Source: Lepidurus packardi (taxonomy: Eukaryota > Arthropoda > Branchiopoda > Notostraca > Triopsidae). From it: a DNA stretch of 64,000 bases. The stretch is taken from assembly GCA_023053545.1 (NCBI GenBank), contig JAKZAN010000182.1:1-64000 (forward strand). Reading direction: 5' to 3'. Of this stretch, positions 36,101 to 47,247 are shown one piece after another; the stretch's first letter is position 1, and each line of letters starts with the position of its first letter. The notes beneath the pieces are model-generated. The model did no database searches. It worked only from the letters and a program-made list of their open reading frames with translations, and was not told the DNA's origin. The translations under genes were made by a program, and so were the position numbers.

Positions 36101-36336
36101 TATAAGTAGTAGCCGGATTCACAGTCGCAGTTGGCAGAGGAAGTTGAGGTGCAGGTTTTGCAGAAGTAAGGACATGGATTGCAATCTGAGTTGTTACGGA
36201 AATCGTGGTTAATGTTGGCGGGAAGCCCGTTGGAATCTGAATAGCAGACGCGTGAGTGGACTGGCGAGAGGAGGAAGAGCAAGGCAAAGAGGAGGGAGAA
36301 GAGCAGGGAATGTGATGGCATTCTGATGGCTTCCAT
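30159..36336 (-). CDS. Giant cysteine-rich surface protein with C-terminal membrane domain
   Basis: 2045 residues. Signal peptide (SLLFSLLFALLFLLSP). About 1450 residues of furin-like/growth-factor-receptor Cys repeats follow, in which units such as C-x2-C-x3-C-x2-C and CPSGFY recur tens of times. An insert without dense Cys lies around residues 300-420. The last ~600 residues include a beta-rich stretch and then about seven to nine hydrophobic segments (for example FLILLMGGLYGIIKLI, IMEILFCVFLFLLLILVL), ending in a charged cytoplasmic tail. The frame is continuous for 6.1 kb; a single 40-base intron (30220-30259) lies just before the TGA. Ciliates have many such repeat/TM proteins; a TRP-like channel domain at the C-terminus is possible, but I cannot prove it. 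An ATG five codons downstream is an alternative start. Confidence 0.88.
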
Positions 36337-37359
36337 GGCTATATTATAATAATTGTAGAGGGAGAGATTCTATGAGAAGTGTATATTCGATTGGAAAGCG
36401 TAACACTTCATTGTGTTATCCAGATTTGAAAAACACAGGTAAATCAGAAGCCTCAAATTTCGTCCTCTGCCTCGCTCAGCCGGCTCATCCAATGCATACA
36501 GATCAGTCTGTGCATGCGTTGCTGTGCTGCCTGGCCCCTAACAAATATCCTAGAATTATCGGAGCGTTGCGCCTCGCCACGAGGATGCCTGCATCGCCCC
36601 GTCTCGAGTCAAACATCCGTAATCCACGCATCTGCTTGTAGTACTTTGGAAGCTATGTGATCAGCATAGAGTTATGTTGAATCTAGTCTTCCTCAACCAA
36701 GAGAACCCGAACATTATTTTATGTTCGATTGAGGTTGACACACAAGCATATCCTAAATTACAAACAATCAGATGTATAAATTTCATATGATAACTAAAGA
36801 TTCTCCACCAGTAAACACTTGCTTTTCTGTCGTATTCGTAGTCGCGAAACACCCATTAACCCTATCTATGATCACTCTCTTCATCGCCTCACTCTCCTTC
36901 AAACTATATATGACTTGCCCTTAGCTGTTCCTTGAGTCGACATAAAGTACTATCCGACATGAGGTCAACAGGCGTTTCATTTAATATTATTCGAAGGGTA
37001 ACGCTTTTGGTGATGTGGTGGATGGGGAATTCGAGAAGGAGTAGCGACGGATACTCGTAGATGGGAAGGGAGAAAGGGGGGGGATGGGAAGAAGTGGGTA
37101 CTTGGGGAGTAGAGAAGAAGGACATAGTGCGATTAAAAATAGAGAACCAGACTTATAGGGAGGAAGAAATAAAACAATTAAGAAAGATGAATGAGTTTGA
37201 ATCAATCGTTTTTTTCTTTGGAGTTATCGCGATTACGAATAGGATTAGCAATTTACAACAAAAGTATCGCTCTATCCTTTTTGCTAGTCTTAAATAGTCC
37301 AGACCAATCCCCTTTAAAATATCTTAAATATCTTCCAATTTATACCTACACACTCCTTC
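36337..37359. other. 1-kb intergenic region
   Basis: The largest gap in the window, between two divergent genes. The 36460-36620 part is G/C-richer and carries a short inverted repeat (ACAGA TCAG TCTGT, about 36505). A 103-codon open frame (36372-36680 +) exists but lacks any recognisable feature. At 37063-37088 the + strand has four G-runs (GGGAAGGG, then G8, then GGG), a possible G-quadruplex. Close to the Ca2+-ATPase start lies CCCTTTAAAAT (37310). I see no tRNA or known RNA. Confidence 0.5.
37310..37320 (+). promoter_or_regulatory. CCCTTTAAAAT element upstream of the Ca2+-ATPase
   Basis: Identical to the 11-base element upstream of UGDH and placed 50 bases before this start codon, followed by A/T-rich leader. 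A candidate core promoter; function inferred from recurrence only. Confidence 0.3.
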
Positions 37360-40300
37360 ATGAGACCCACAGATCTCGAGGCCAGCAGGGACTACCCCAA
37401 GGGCCCCTTCGAGCACACGCCCTAAGAACTCAGGTACCACCCCACTCCAAACCATCCCCCCATCTATGCATCCATATTACTCAGTGATCTTTTCGAACCT
37501 GATAATGTTCGCAACAACTCCTCCCTCCTCAGAATTGGAGAGTGGGGTCGTTTGGAGGCCTTCGAAAAGAGCCTTTCCACATCTTTCAAAAGAGGTATCA
37601 GCAAAGACCCCGCTGATCACAAACGCAGAGCCAAGCACTTCGGTGACAATGCTCCTATCGTTAAGCCTCCGAAAACTTTCCTTGAACTCATCCTCGAGAA
37701 CTTCGAAGATGAAATGCTCAGAGTCCTCTGTGGCGCTGCTGCAGTATCACTTGTGCTGGGTATCGCCACCGAAGGCTTGAAGGAAGGATGGCTGGAAGGA
37801 GCCTCCATCTTAGCAGCTGTGGTGATCATCGTTTCGGTGACATCGATCAACAACTACCTGAAGGAAAAGCAGTTCCAGAAGCTCAATGCTATCGCTACTC
37901 AAAAGAACCTCAACGTGCTGAGATCTGGAGAGCTGTTGAACATCTCTGTGTACGATTTGTTAGTAGGCGATATTGTGGAAATTGAAACTGGAGAAATTGT
38001 AAGTGTGGACGGTGTCCTGCTGCAGGGCAACGGAGTGTCCGCAGACGAATCTTCCATCACAGGTACCGAACCTCCTTCACATGATATACCCTAATCTGAT
38101 TTTGGGACATTTAGGTGAAAGCGATTTGGTCAAAAAGAGAGTTCCTGTCCATTATACTCAGGATGAAAAGGCAAACTGCTTCCTGATTTCGGGTTCCAAA
38201 ATCATGGAAGGTACTGGCACCATGATCGTGATGGCTATCGGAAAGATGTCCCAATACGGTAAGCTCAAGATGAAGGTCCAACAAGACCAGGATGACACCC
38301 CTCTACAATAAAAACTCTCAATTCTCGCTGAGCAGATTGGTAACGTCGGTCTGGTCTCCGCAATCTGCACTTTTGTTGCTATGTTCCTCCACTACGTCTA
38401 TGACTGCTTCATGACTGAGGATTTCGTTGGCTCGCTCCTCAGCTGGGACACAGTCCACGAGGTCATCGAATACTTCATTATCGCTGTCAGTATTGTGGTC
38501 GTTGCTGTCCCTGAGGGTCTCCCTCTGGCAGTTACCATCGCTCTGGCCTACAGTGTGGGAAAGATGAAAGAATAAAACAACTTGGTTAGATACCTGCAGG
38601 CTTGCGAGACAATGGGTGGTGCTAACAATATCTGCTCTGACAAGACCGGTACTTTGACTAAAAATCTCATGACTGTGACCAAGATCTACGTTGAGAGAAA
38701 CTGGTTCGCTTCTATCAGCGAAGGCAATATGAAAGAAAACACCGCTAGACTGATCAGTTTGGGAGTTTGCGTCAACTCTAATGCCCAGCCCAAGGTCGAG
38801 ATTCAGGGGAATAGAACTGATTTCGTCCAGATCGGGAACAAGACCGAGTGCGCCCTGCTCGAGATGGCCTTCAAGCTCGGCTACGACTTCAGAAAAATCA
38901 GAAACAAGGACAAAAACATTAAAGTCTTCCCCTTCAGCTCCGACAGAAAGAGAATGACTACTGTCTACAAGGATAACAAGAATATCTACAGTTTCACTAA
39001 GGGCGCCCCCGACTTCATGATTGACAAGTGCTCCAAGTTCGTCGCGAAGGACGGCTCCATTGCCAAGATCAACTCTGATTTCACCAAAGAACTCCAAGAC
39101 ACCATCAGCCAGTTTGCTTCTGAATCCCTCAGAACAATCCTCCTCACCTACAAGGAATACAACGAGGATCCCAAATCTGAAGACGTCAACTTCTATGAGA
39201 GCGATCTCATCATCCTCGGAATGGTTGGAATCAAGGACCCTCTTAGGGATGAGATTCCCGCTGCCGTCGCTAGCTGCCACCAGGCTGGAGTTATCGTGCG
39301 CATGGTTACAGGAGACAACAAGGAGACTGCCGTGGCTATTGCTAAAGAGGCAAACATTCTTGATAGAAACTGGGTCCCTGGCGTCCCAGGCACAGAGTAC
39401 ACTGTCATGGAAGGAAAATTCTTCAGAGAATTCGTTGGAGGCCTTGTTACTGAAGGCGAAGGCGATGATGCCGTCGAGGTTGTCGGTAATGTCGAAAATT
39501 TCAAGATCGTCGCGAAACAGTTACGAGTTCTGGCTAGATCTTCTCCTGATGACAAGTACCTCATGGCTACAGGCTTGAAACAATTGGGCGATGTCGTCGC
39601 TATGACCGGAGATGGTACTAACGACGCTCCTGCTCTCAAAAAAGCTGATATCGGTTTCGCCATGGGTATTGCAGGTACTGAAGTAGCCAAAGAAGCCTCT
39701 GGCATCATTTTGTTAGATGACAACTTCAAGTCCATCGTGACTGCTATGAAATGGGGCAGAAATATCTTTGACTGTATCAGAAAGTTCCTCCAGTTCCAGT
39801 TGACCGTCAATTTCGTGGCACTCGTCATGGCCTTCGTCGGAGGAGCTGTCTTGAGAGAGTCCCCCTTAAACGCTATCCAGATGCTCTGGGTTAACCTGAT
39901 TATGGATACCTTGGCTTCACTTGCTCTGGCCACCGAGCCTCCTTCAGATGAGCTGCTTCTGAGAAAGCCTTACTCCAGAAAGGAAAACCTTATTACTCCA
40001 AATATGTGGAAGAATATCATCTGTCAAGGTCTCTTCCAGATCTTGATCTTGGGCACCATCCTCTTCAAAGGTATCAAGTTTATCCAATATAATTCCACCA
40101 ATATGTACTATTTAGGCCCTGAAATCCTCAACGTCCCCTCTTCGATTGGTGTCAAGGACTGGAACGAAGAGACCGGCAAGCACTACTCCATCTTCTTCAA
40201 TGTGTTCGTTCTTCTCCAGATCTTCAACGAGATCAATGCCAGAAAACTCAAGCACAGCGAAATCAACGTCTTCAAGAACTTCTTTAACAACCCTCTCTTC

Positions 40301-40594
40301 ATCATCATTCTCATCGTCACCATCATCGTGCAGCTGAGCATCGTCAAGTTCGGAGGCAAATCCCTCAAGACAGTTGAGCTTACCACAGAAGAAAACATCC
40401 TCTGCCTGCTGCTGGGCTCAATGTCGCTATTTGCTGGATTTATCGTGAAGACCGTGCTTCCCGAAAACCTGATCATCTGCCCCAGAGGCGTCGAGATCGG
40501 TAGCTTCAAGTACTACTGGAAGGCAGCCGAGTCTTCAGAGGAGGGCGACGAAGGCTATGATGAGGACTCCGACAGACTCAAGAAATCTGCATGA
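37360..40594 (+). CDS. PMCA-type Ca2+-transporting P-type ATPase
   Basis: 1043 residues. P2B ATPase features in order: two N-terminal membrane segments, the A-domain (ADESSITGES), PEGLPLAV in M4 (near 350), the phosphorylation motif SDKTGTLT (near 392), KGAPDFM, the hinge TGDGTNDAPALKKADIGF (near 714), GTEVAKEASGIILLDDNF, and C-terminal membrane segments with QLTVNFVALV and NLIMDTLASLALATEPP. It pumps Ca2+ out of the cytosol, at the plasma or alveolar-sac membrane in ciliates. Two introns: 37434-37484 (51) and 38063-38114 (52). TAA codons at 38309 and 38573 sit in conserved helices. The short tail (DEGYDEDSDRLKKSA) has no clear calmodulin site. Confidence 0.97.
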
Positions 40595-40684
40595 TTGTCT
40601 TATAAACCACATATTATGTTTTTTGGCATAAATTATATGTATATTTTTAACTCCAGCATTGTCGGCTTACAAATTTACAATCCC

Positions 40685-42337
40685 ATGCACCTGGAGTTTG
40701 ACAACCTCCTTACTCTCAAACTCACTGAAGACAGGCTCTCCCATAACTTCTCCCAGATCCAGCGCTCCTGCTCCCTCCTCAACTCTAAACTCGAACACAT
40801 CACAGCCCATTACGATGCGGAGCTCCGCAATCTCGATCATAAACTCACCGAATCACTATCTAGATACGCTTCAATCCAACACTCCCTCCATCTAGAAATA
40901 CAGCAAAAGGTTACCAAATCACTGTAGCACTCTATCGCATCCATCGTGCAGTCTTACCTGACTCATGCAGACCCGGAGACTAAGCTGAAGTCCATGGAGC
41001 AGCGGATTCAAGCTCAACTGATAACTGCACAGGAGAACATAAAAGCTTAGATTACGAGGGACACTAAACAAATAATTGGTCTATAACTCAGATAAATCAC
41101 AAAGAAGTAGAAATAGAAAACCAAAAGGAAGAACAAGCTGTAGTTGGGACTCTCTGCAAATGAAGTCACCAATGCAGTAGCAGCACAGGAGGAGCGACTC
41201 CAAGATCTCGATTCAGCCGTGGAGGATTGGTCAAACAAGACTGCCAAGGTCCAAGAGGACCAGCAGGAACTCGAAAAAGTGACTTACGATAGGGCTGAAG
41301 ACACCAGAAGAAAATTCGAAGGCCTCGCTGAACAATTAAATCTATTAAAATCTGCAGCTTTCAAGTCGATTGACTCCCTCAAGCTAGACCTAATCAAAAC
41401 TAGGGCCTCGGTGGAAAGCAACAGTGGAGCTCAAGTTACGAGCCTAGCGTCCACGAAATCTCCAAACGACTCTTCAGGGATGCGATCTAGTCTGATGTAA
41501 TTACGCTAACAGCTGGCTAGTACTCTGACGAAAACATAGTTTTAGTATCTTTACAATAAGCCTGTGCATATCACTCTATCCCAAATTCAATCCGAAATCG
41601 AGAGCCTACGAGCAAGCATCTCGCACCAGGACCAGAAACGCAGATTCCTCGATCAAATCACCCAGGGCATTGATAAGTTCGAAGAACAGCTGGATAGTCA
41701 ATTCGCTAAGATATTGCAGGAACAAGGGACCCAGCAGGCTGCACTGATGGCTCGGATGCAGACTATTGCAGATCGAATGGTCGAAATAGATAGTTCAAAC
41801 AAGTCAACATTGTCCAGTCTTAACCTGATTAAGAACTAGACCTCAACCAAACTCAACTCTTTCAGCAAAAGTATTGGGGCCGTCGAACAGCAGGGCCAAC
41901 ACTTGCGCCACGATTTGGACGGTGTGGCTATTGTTTGTAAAGGGTTGCGCGAGTAGCTATCGTTGCTGGACTTTCAACAACAGAGGGCTATCAACGAAGG
42001 TTAGAGGAGCTTAAGTGTATTGAAGAACTAGATAAAAAGTGAATTTGAGAAGTTGAAAGATGAACATGAAAAGGACAAGGCCAATGGAGTAGTGCGCGAG
42101 GAGTTCCATGAAGTGATCAGAGCTATATCGATCTTGTAGAACCAGGTAAGGATAGTGAGAGGAGAAACAGAACAGGTGTTGGGGCTGAACCAGAGGTCTT
42201 GGACGATCACTGATCCAGAGCCAGCGAAGGGACTGAAAGGGAAAGCTGCGAATCATGGGAGCAGCACGTTGATTAACTATAGTTCGAATAGGCGGACCAC
42301 ATGGAGATCGGCAAACAAAAAGTAGATCCGAGAGTGA
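40685..42337 (+). CDS. Coiled-coil protein
   Basis: 550 residues, no introns. Predominantly helical and heptad-like throughout (EERLQDLDSAVEDWSNKTAK, LDQITQGIDKFEEQLDSQFA), with a very charged K/E stretch near 125-145 containing several UAA/UAG codons. The last ~50 residues are Ser/Asn/Arg-rich. Style and composition resemble the longer coiled-coil gene at 10-13 kb, but I see no evident sequence copy. No family recognised; cytoskeletal or basal-body association is a guess. It starts 90 bases after the Ca2+-ATPase stop. Confidence 0.8.
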
Positions 42338-42482
42338 TGGGCGGGAAGATTTAATAGCTTACTCTGGGGGGCTGCCAGCGTAACAAAGGAGCGACTATTG
42401 TATGAAATTGCGTACTTTGTTTAACTCCCAACCATAACTAATAATATTACTACTACTCCTCCAAGTCCCATCATCCTTCTGC

Positions 42483-43235
42483 ATGGAAGATATCATCATC
42501 AAGCTGTGCGTGGTCGGAGAACCTGGAGTCGGCAAGACTTCCATGCTCTACCAGTATGTCTTCAAGAAGTTCGACGCCAACACCAAGCCTACCATCGGCT
42601 GCGACTTCTCCACAAAACTCAAAAGCTCAGTCGATGGCAAGACCATCCGCCTCCAACTATGGGACATTGCTGGCCAGGAAAGATTCAATGCCGTGTCTCG
42701 AATGTACATACGCGGTGCTCTCGGTAAGATCCTAATGTAACATGTTGATAACCTCCAGGTTGCATTATCGTCTGCTCGGCCATGGAGTAAAAGACACTCG
42801 AGGAGACCCTGAAGTGGAAAAAAATAATCGAGGACAACTGCGACTACACGGAGGGACAAACCCAGCCCATCCCAACCCTGCTTGTGCAGAACAAGACCGA
42901 CCTGATCGATTCGGCGAGCATGAAGGAGTACCAGAAAAAATCATACCTGGATGATTTCGCAAAAAAGAATAATTTCTGCGGAGTGTGTCCCACGTCGGCC
43001 AAGGAAAATATCAACATCGAGCAGTGTTTCCAGGATATACTAGGTAAGGCATATCACTACATGGTTGTTCGGCATCTAATGGCATTTCGTAGACGAAATC
43101 GTGAAGCGAGGACTGATAAAAGACCTGAAGCCCAGCAGCTCGGGGCCTGCGAAGGAAATCCCCGTCATCGACACTGGCAAGAAGCGCCTGACCAATGTCC
43201 CGAAGGATAACAAGAAGAACAAGAAGTGCTGTTGA
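42483..43235 (+). CDS. Rab-family small GTPase
   Basis: 222 residues. G1 GEPGVGKTS (residues 12-20), switch I with PTIGCDF, G3 WDIAGQERF, G4 QNKTDL, G5 TSAKEN. The C-terminus is lysine-rich and ends CC for geranylgeranylation. The WDIAGQERF motif and the length are typical of Rabs, which direct vesicle traffic. Alanine in WDIAGQ is seen in Rab7/Rab32-like and some other subclasses; I would not assign the subfamily. Two introns: 42724-42758 (35) and 43044-43092 (49). Confidence 0.95.
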
Positions 43236-43345
43236 ATTGCATGTATAGCCTGTTTTATATCTTGTTAAGTCTAATAGTTCCATCATTCTGATAGGCATGC
43301 CCTTAGAGTCGTCAGATTAAACTAGCCTAAAAATAAATATCCTAA

Positions 43346-44850
43346 TCAAGCACCTCTGCCTCCTGCAGGGTTCCCAGAACTGCCCAGGCCTTTACTCTGT
43401 GAACCGTCTACTCCCTTCTCCTGATCCACTCGCGTATCGTAGAAACTTCGCAACTCCCTGTATTTCTTTGTCTGGAACTCTACGAGTCGCGACTTGCACC
43501 GATTGATTGCGAACTGCTCTTCTGTCACTGCTTCTTCTGGCTGCAGAGTATTGATCACTTACTAGAGTGGCGCTTCAGCACTGCAATAGAACTGCACGTT
43601 GTTCACATACACCTCGTCGAGCAACTTGATGAATCTGTTGGCTACGTTTCTATTGCTGAGGTCGATCTTGGGAATGCCTTTGACAATGACTGTCCTATGC
43701 GAACGGCAAATAGCTCTAAAATCGCTGTCGCCCATGACATTGTCGCATAGCTCCTTGAACTAATACATGCATATTCCATTTTTGGAGCGTGGCACCACCA
43801 GGTACCTGCCCTCTATGACTTCCACACGTTGTTCTTGATCTAAAAGCCCAAACACCTTTCTAAAGGGTTTAATTACATTAAAGCTGTTTGGTGCCGGCCA
43901 GCCTCATAAAGGTACGATCCAACTTGGCTGAAGTCGCTTCCGATACAGGACTGAAGTATGCAATCTTTGCTTCTTCGGTCTCCTTCTCTAGCTCGTACCG
44001 ATAGTCTTTCTGTGAGTTAACGAACTTAATTTCACACTTCTCTTTTAAAAAGTCGATAAACGGTAAGAAGTTATGCCTCTGGTGGCCGTTCTTGTAAAGT
44101 TCGTCAGGCTCGCGATTGCTAGTAGCAAGAAGCACGACCCCGTGGTTCATGAGCCTCTAGAAAAGTCGTCTGAGGATGCTCGCATCGGCTACGTCTGTGA
44201 CTTGGAACTCATCAAGGAAGATTAGTCGATAGTTAGCCGCAGTGCGCTGGGCGATGGTAGTGAGAGGGTCGAAGGTTTTTTTCTCCTACAGTCAATAATA
44301 GGGATTGGACGATACTTTTTCTAGACGGAAAAGGTCTTTCTGGACTTCTGCCATGAACTCATGGAAATGGAACTTAGTCTTTTCCCTGATGCTGAGATTA
44401 GAGTAGAAAATGTCCGAAAGATAGGTCTTCCCACAGCCAGATCCGCCATACAAATATAGACCTTTAACTGAAGCTGGGTTGCTCGCGAGGGGTGTGGTAG
44501 ATGCGGGGACTGACTACTTCTTCTTCTTGCTGAATCCGGGATAGGAAAACAGAAAGAAGGTGGACTATGGAGATCTCTAAGGCTACGGTTGTGTTGCGGA
44601 TGGGTTTGTTATGTTCTGGGAGCTATTTTTCCAGATATTGTGGGTTTTGAGGAGGTCATCGTTGAGCCTTTGAAGACTTTGAATCTGGGATAGGGTAATT
44701 ATGGAGAAGGGGTACGATTTGTATCTGGACAGGGTCGCGGTGCTTTGCATTCTTGATGACGTTTTACTCATAGAGGTCGATGAGGGGACGCCCACCGACC
44801 GAGAAAAGGTAGCGAGGCAAGTGGGTACAGGCTTTGGCAGAAAAGAACAT
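43346..44850 (-). CDS. AFG1: AFG1/LACE1 (ZapE-type) mitochondrial AAA ATPase
   Basis: 468 residues. AFG1 assists turnover of mitochondrially encoded respiratory subunits. Short targeting-like start (MFFSAKACTHLPRYLF), the N-terminal LIDLYEENVIKNAKHRDPVQ block, Walker A GGSGCGKT near 127, FHFHEFMAEVQ, Walker B LIFLDEFQVTD, LLATSNREPDELYKNG, and a C-terminal VKGIPKIDLSNRNVANRFI block. Three introns: 44685-44715 (31), 44286-44315 (30) and 43840-43876 (37). The third looked like a +1 frameshift until a 37-base GT..AG intron was found that restores the reading. The residue in LFERLM (TAG at 44157-44159) is Glu in relatives. Confidence 0.95.
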
Positions 44851-45092
44851 TGTTGTTATGCTTTTAGATTGGCGAGCCTAGTTTATTTTAATTAAGACAA
44901 TCCACACAGTTTCTGGCCCGTCGCCTTCAGACTCCCGCATTTACAAGTAAAGCCCCACAAACTAAAAATTAACCCATCCGACTCTTATACTCCTACACCC
45001 TGTACACATGAACTCAAGACTAAATCCCAATGATGTCGGCGCCACTCAAATCATATGTCAGCTTTCCGCATGTACGATGCGAGTAGTTAGAA

Positions 45093-45323
45093 TCAGAGAC
45101 CTCTAGGGTACTCCAAGGGGTTCTTACGGCCTGTTTTTTCTTTATCCATCTCCTATCTGAGTTGAGCCAGCTTCTTTTTATTGTAGCCCCGGTGAGTGAA
45201 CCCTTCGAATAGTTCTTCGATGTTGACTGGGAAAGTCATTTGGTTGCGCTTCATGGTGAGCCCCACGAAAAGGCCTACAGGAAAGGCAATTACTGCTGCA
45301 ACTGCCCTGGGGTCAAACTTCAT
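45093..45323 (-). CDS. Small single-pass membrane protein
   Basis: 76 residues, no intron. One N-terminal hydrophobic helix (VAAVIAFPVGLFVGLTM) follows a short MKFDPRA start, then a basic, charged tail (YNKKKLAQLREEMDKE) ending PRGL. The layout is that of small respiratory-complex or translocase accessory subunits, but no family is recognised. One TAG codon is used inside; the stop is TGA. It lies alone between the AFG1 and VAMP genes with clear leader and trailer on each side. Confidence 0.65.
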
Positions 45324-45427
45324 GACGAGATCTTGATTATGATTGACTAATAAGAGGATATTATAAGCTGTCGACGGGGAATTATAACCTCAGTATTGGT
45401 TGCTATATAATCATTGCCTCTGATCCC

Positions 45428-46167
45428 ATGGCTAACATCCTGCTTTTCTGCTTCGCCAAGTCCTCTTCGTCCGCACCCATCTTCTCAGTCTGCATGGACA
45501 AGATTAATGAAGATACCCTCAAGCTAGAATCTGGAAAAGTAACCTTATAACCCATCATCTCGATCCCAGGTCCTCGTCCAACTCCGCAACCTCGAACTCC
45601 GTGCTGAGGAGCGACAGAAGATCAATACTGGCAACGGCAGCTGGTACTGTAAAAAAGATGACAAGGAAATGGTCTATCTTATGCTCACAAATCCCAACTA
45701 CGCAGAACGCCTCGTCTACCAAGCCATCGGTGAACTTAAGGACCACTTACGCAAGCTCGGAAAAGATTACAACACAGAGCCTGACGTACAATTCCATCTG
45801 ATGAGTATGTGTTTAGAGTTCCCTTAAGATGCACGTGAAAGGTTTTATGCCTGAACTGGTAGCAAAGTATGAAAACCCTCGGAATGTGAGCAAGATCGCA
45901 CAGGCAAACGCAAGCGTAGAGGAGGTCAAGTCTACAGTGCGGGTGTCAGTGCAGAAAATCATTAACAACCAGGTGGGGTTAGAAGACCTCGAGCAGAAGT
46001 CGATGTCGCTGCGAGACCATGCGAGCCAGTTCAGTAAAAGCGCGAACGAGCTGGAACGGTTGATGTACTGGCGGAACTGCAAGATCAAGATCCTGATCGG
46101 GGTGATCGTGGCGTCGCTGCTGTGCTACATCCTGGTGCCGATCATCAGCAAGGCTGCGGCAAAGTGA
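45428..46167 (+). CDS. VAMP7-like longin R-SNARE
   Basis: 225 residues: an N-terminal longin domain (~1-120), a SNARE helix (~135-195) and a C-terminal membrane anchor (KILIGVIVASLLCYILVPII) with a short lumenal end. It would drive membrane fusion in late endosomal or secretory traffic. Two introns of 31 bases each: 45539-45569 and 45786-45816. At the ionic zero layer, where VAMPs carry Arg (QRGERLE), the sequence reads NNQVGLE, so Arg is replaced by Asn. The start begins with MANILLFCFAK, typical of longin domains. Confidence 0.9.
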
Positions 46168-46281
46168 GGATTCTGATTTTGGGCTGTTTTCTATATTGGT
46201 TCGAAGCTGATTTATTGTGAGAGAGGTGTGTCTGTGATAGTTATTATTTAGGCTCAGCGCAGAATCTCGATTAGAAGTCCA

Positions 46282-47014
46282 ATGAAGCAAGTAGCAGTGC
46301 TCGTGCCCCTAATGATGGTCGACTCCAGACTCAACTCGGTAACTCCCTCCCTCATTGACCTTCTATCCATCGACTGCGCAGCATTAATAAATATCTAAAC
46401 TCCTCAGGCTTGGCCCCGAGTCTTTCGTGTGCTACGAGCTCCCCACTGCCAACGACACCGTCTTTGCCATCCAGCTCAATAACTTCAGTACTAACCATTC
46501 ATAAACGCTTACTTCGCAAGAGACCATCACGACCCTCCAAAATTTCAAATTTCATAACAACCATCTCTACCTAAATCCCTAAAACCTGCAGATCTCAATT
46601 TCCTTCAGCTTGAATAGATCATCCTCGAGAACCGCAGACTCATCGACAGGAACGAGCGTCTAAAGGAGCTAATCGGGGCTCCTGTGGAGGAGAGGCCTAG
46701 CATCAGTATAGACGCAGACCTCTAGTCGCTGATGCGCAAGGCCAAGAAGCTCAAAGAAGTCAAGGAATAAAATAAGAAGCTACGCAAACTCCTGCAGTAA
46801 GTGCGCAGACATTCGAGGAATGTTTAGAGTTCAGTTGGAGAATACGGAACGAATCCGTGAAGAGACGCAGAAAACGATGAACAATCTAAAGGACTAGTTC
46901 GACGCGCTGGTGCGGTAGATGCAACGAGGGGGGCAAGGGGGTACGTACCCTGAAGGGACGGGCGGGATGACGGGGCGGGGAATGGAGTACCGGATGGAGC
47001 AACAGTTGATGTGA
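46282..47014 (+). CDS. Hypothetical protein with coiled coil; exon structure partly uncertain
   Basis: Roughly 185-210 residues. The first intron most likely spans 46339-46381 (43 bases); a 69-base alternative ending at 46407 is possible. Between 46488 and 46608 the frame must change: a 35-base (46488-46522) or 104-base (46488-46591) GT..AG intron would both work. The last intron, 46797-46827 (31), is clear. The second half is a charged coiled coil (IILENRRLIDRNERLKELIG, VKEENKKLRKLL), and the tail is Gly/Met-rich. No family recognised. Confidence 0.6.
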
Positions 47015-47247
47015 ATTATACTAGTGTGAATTACTTGTGGGATGCTAGATCATATTTTATGGAGAGAGTTCGAGAAGTTCGATAGGGTTGTTGACCGTAC
47101 GAGCCCATAAATTAATCTTTATTGGCCTGGGATTTAAGCACTAGCAATATGCTTCCTTCAAATTCCTCAGAGTCTACCCCCATTCCTGCGTTATAAAATG
47201 TTGTCCTAAATACGCCTCCTATAATTCATAAGTCTCGCATCCAACTC

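Noticed and set aside
36372..36680. A 103-codon open frame in the 1-kb gap
   Set aside because: No domain, odd composition and no leader signal. With a single stop codon, frames of this size arise easily by chance.
43840..43880. A +1 programmed frameshift in the AFG1 gene at CTT TAA T
   Set aside because: A 37-base GT..AG intron (43840-43876) restores the frame and produces a better family match, so no recoding is needed.
45786..45828. A 24-base intron GTATGT..TTAAG in the SNARE gene
   Set aside because: It would keep the frame that runs into TGA. A 31-base intron at 45786-45816 joins the longin and SNARE parts in the correct frame.
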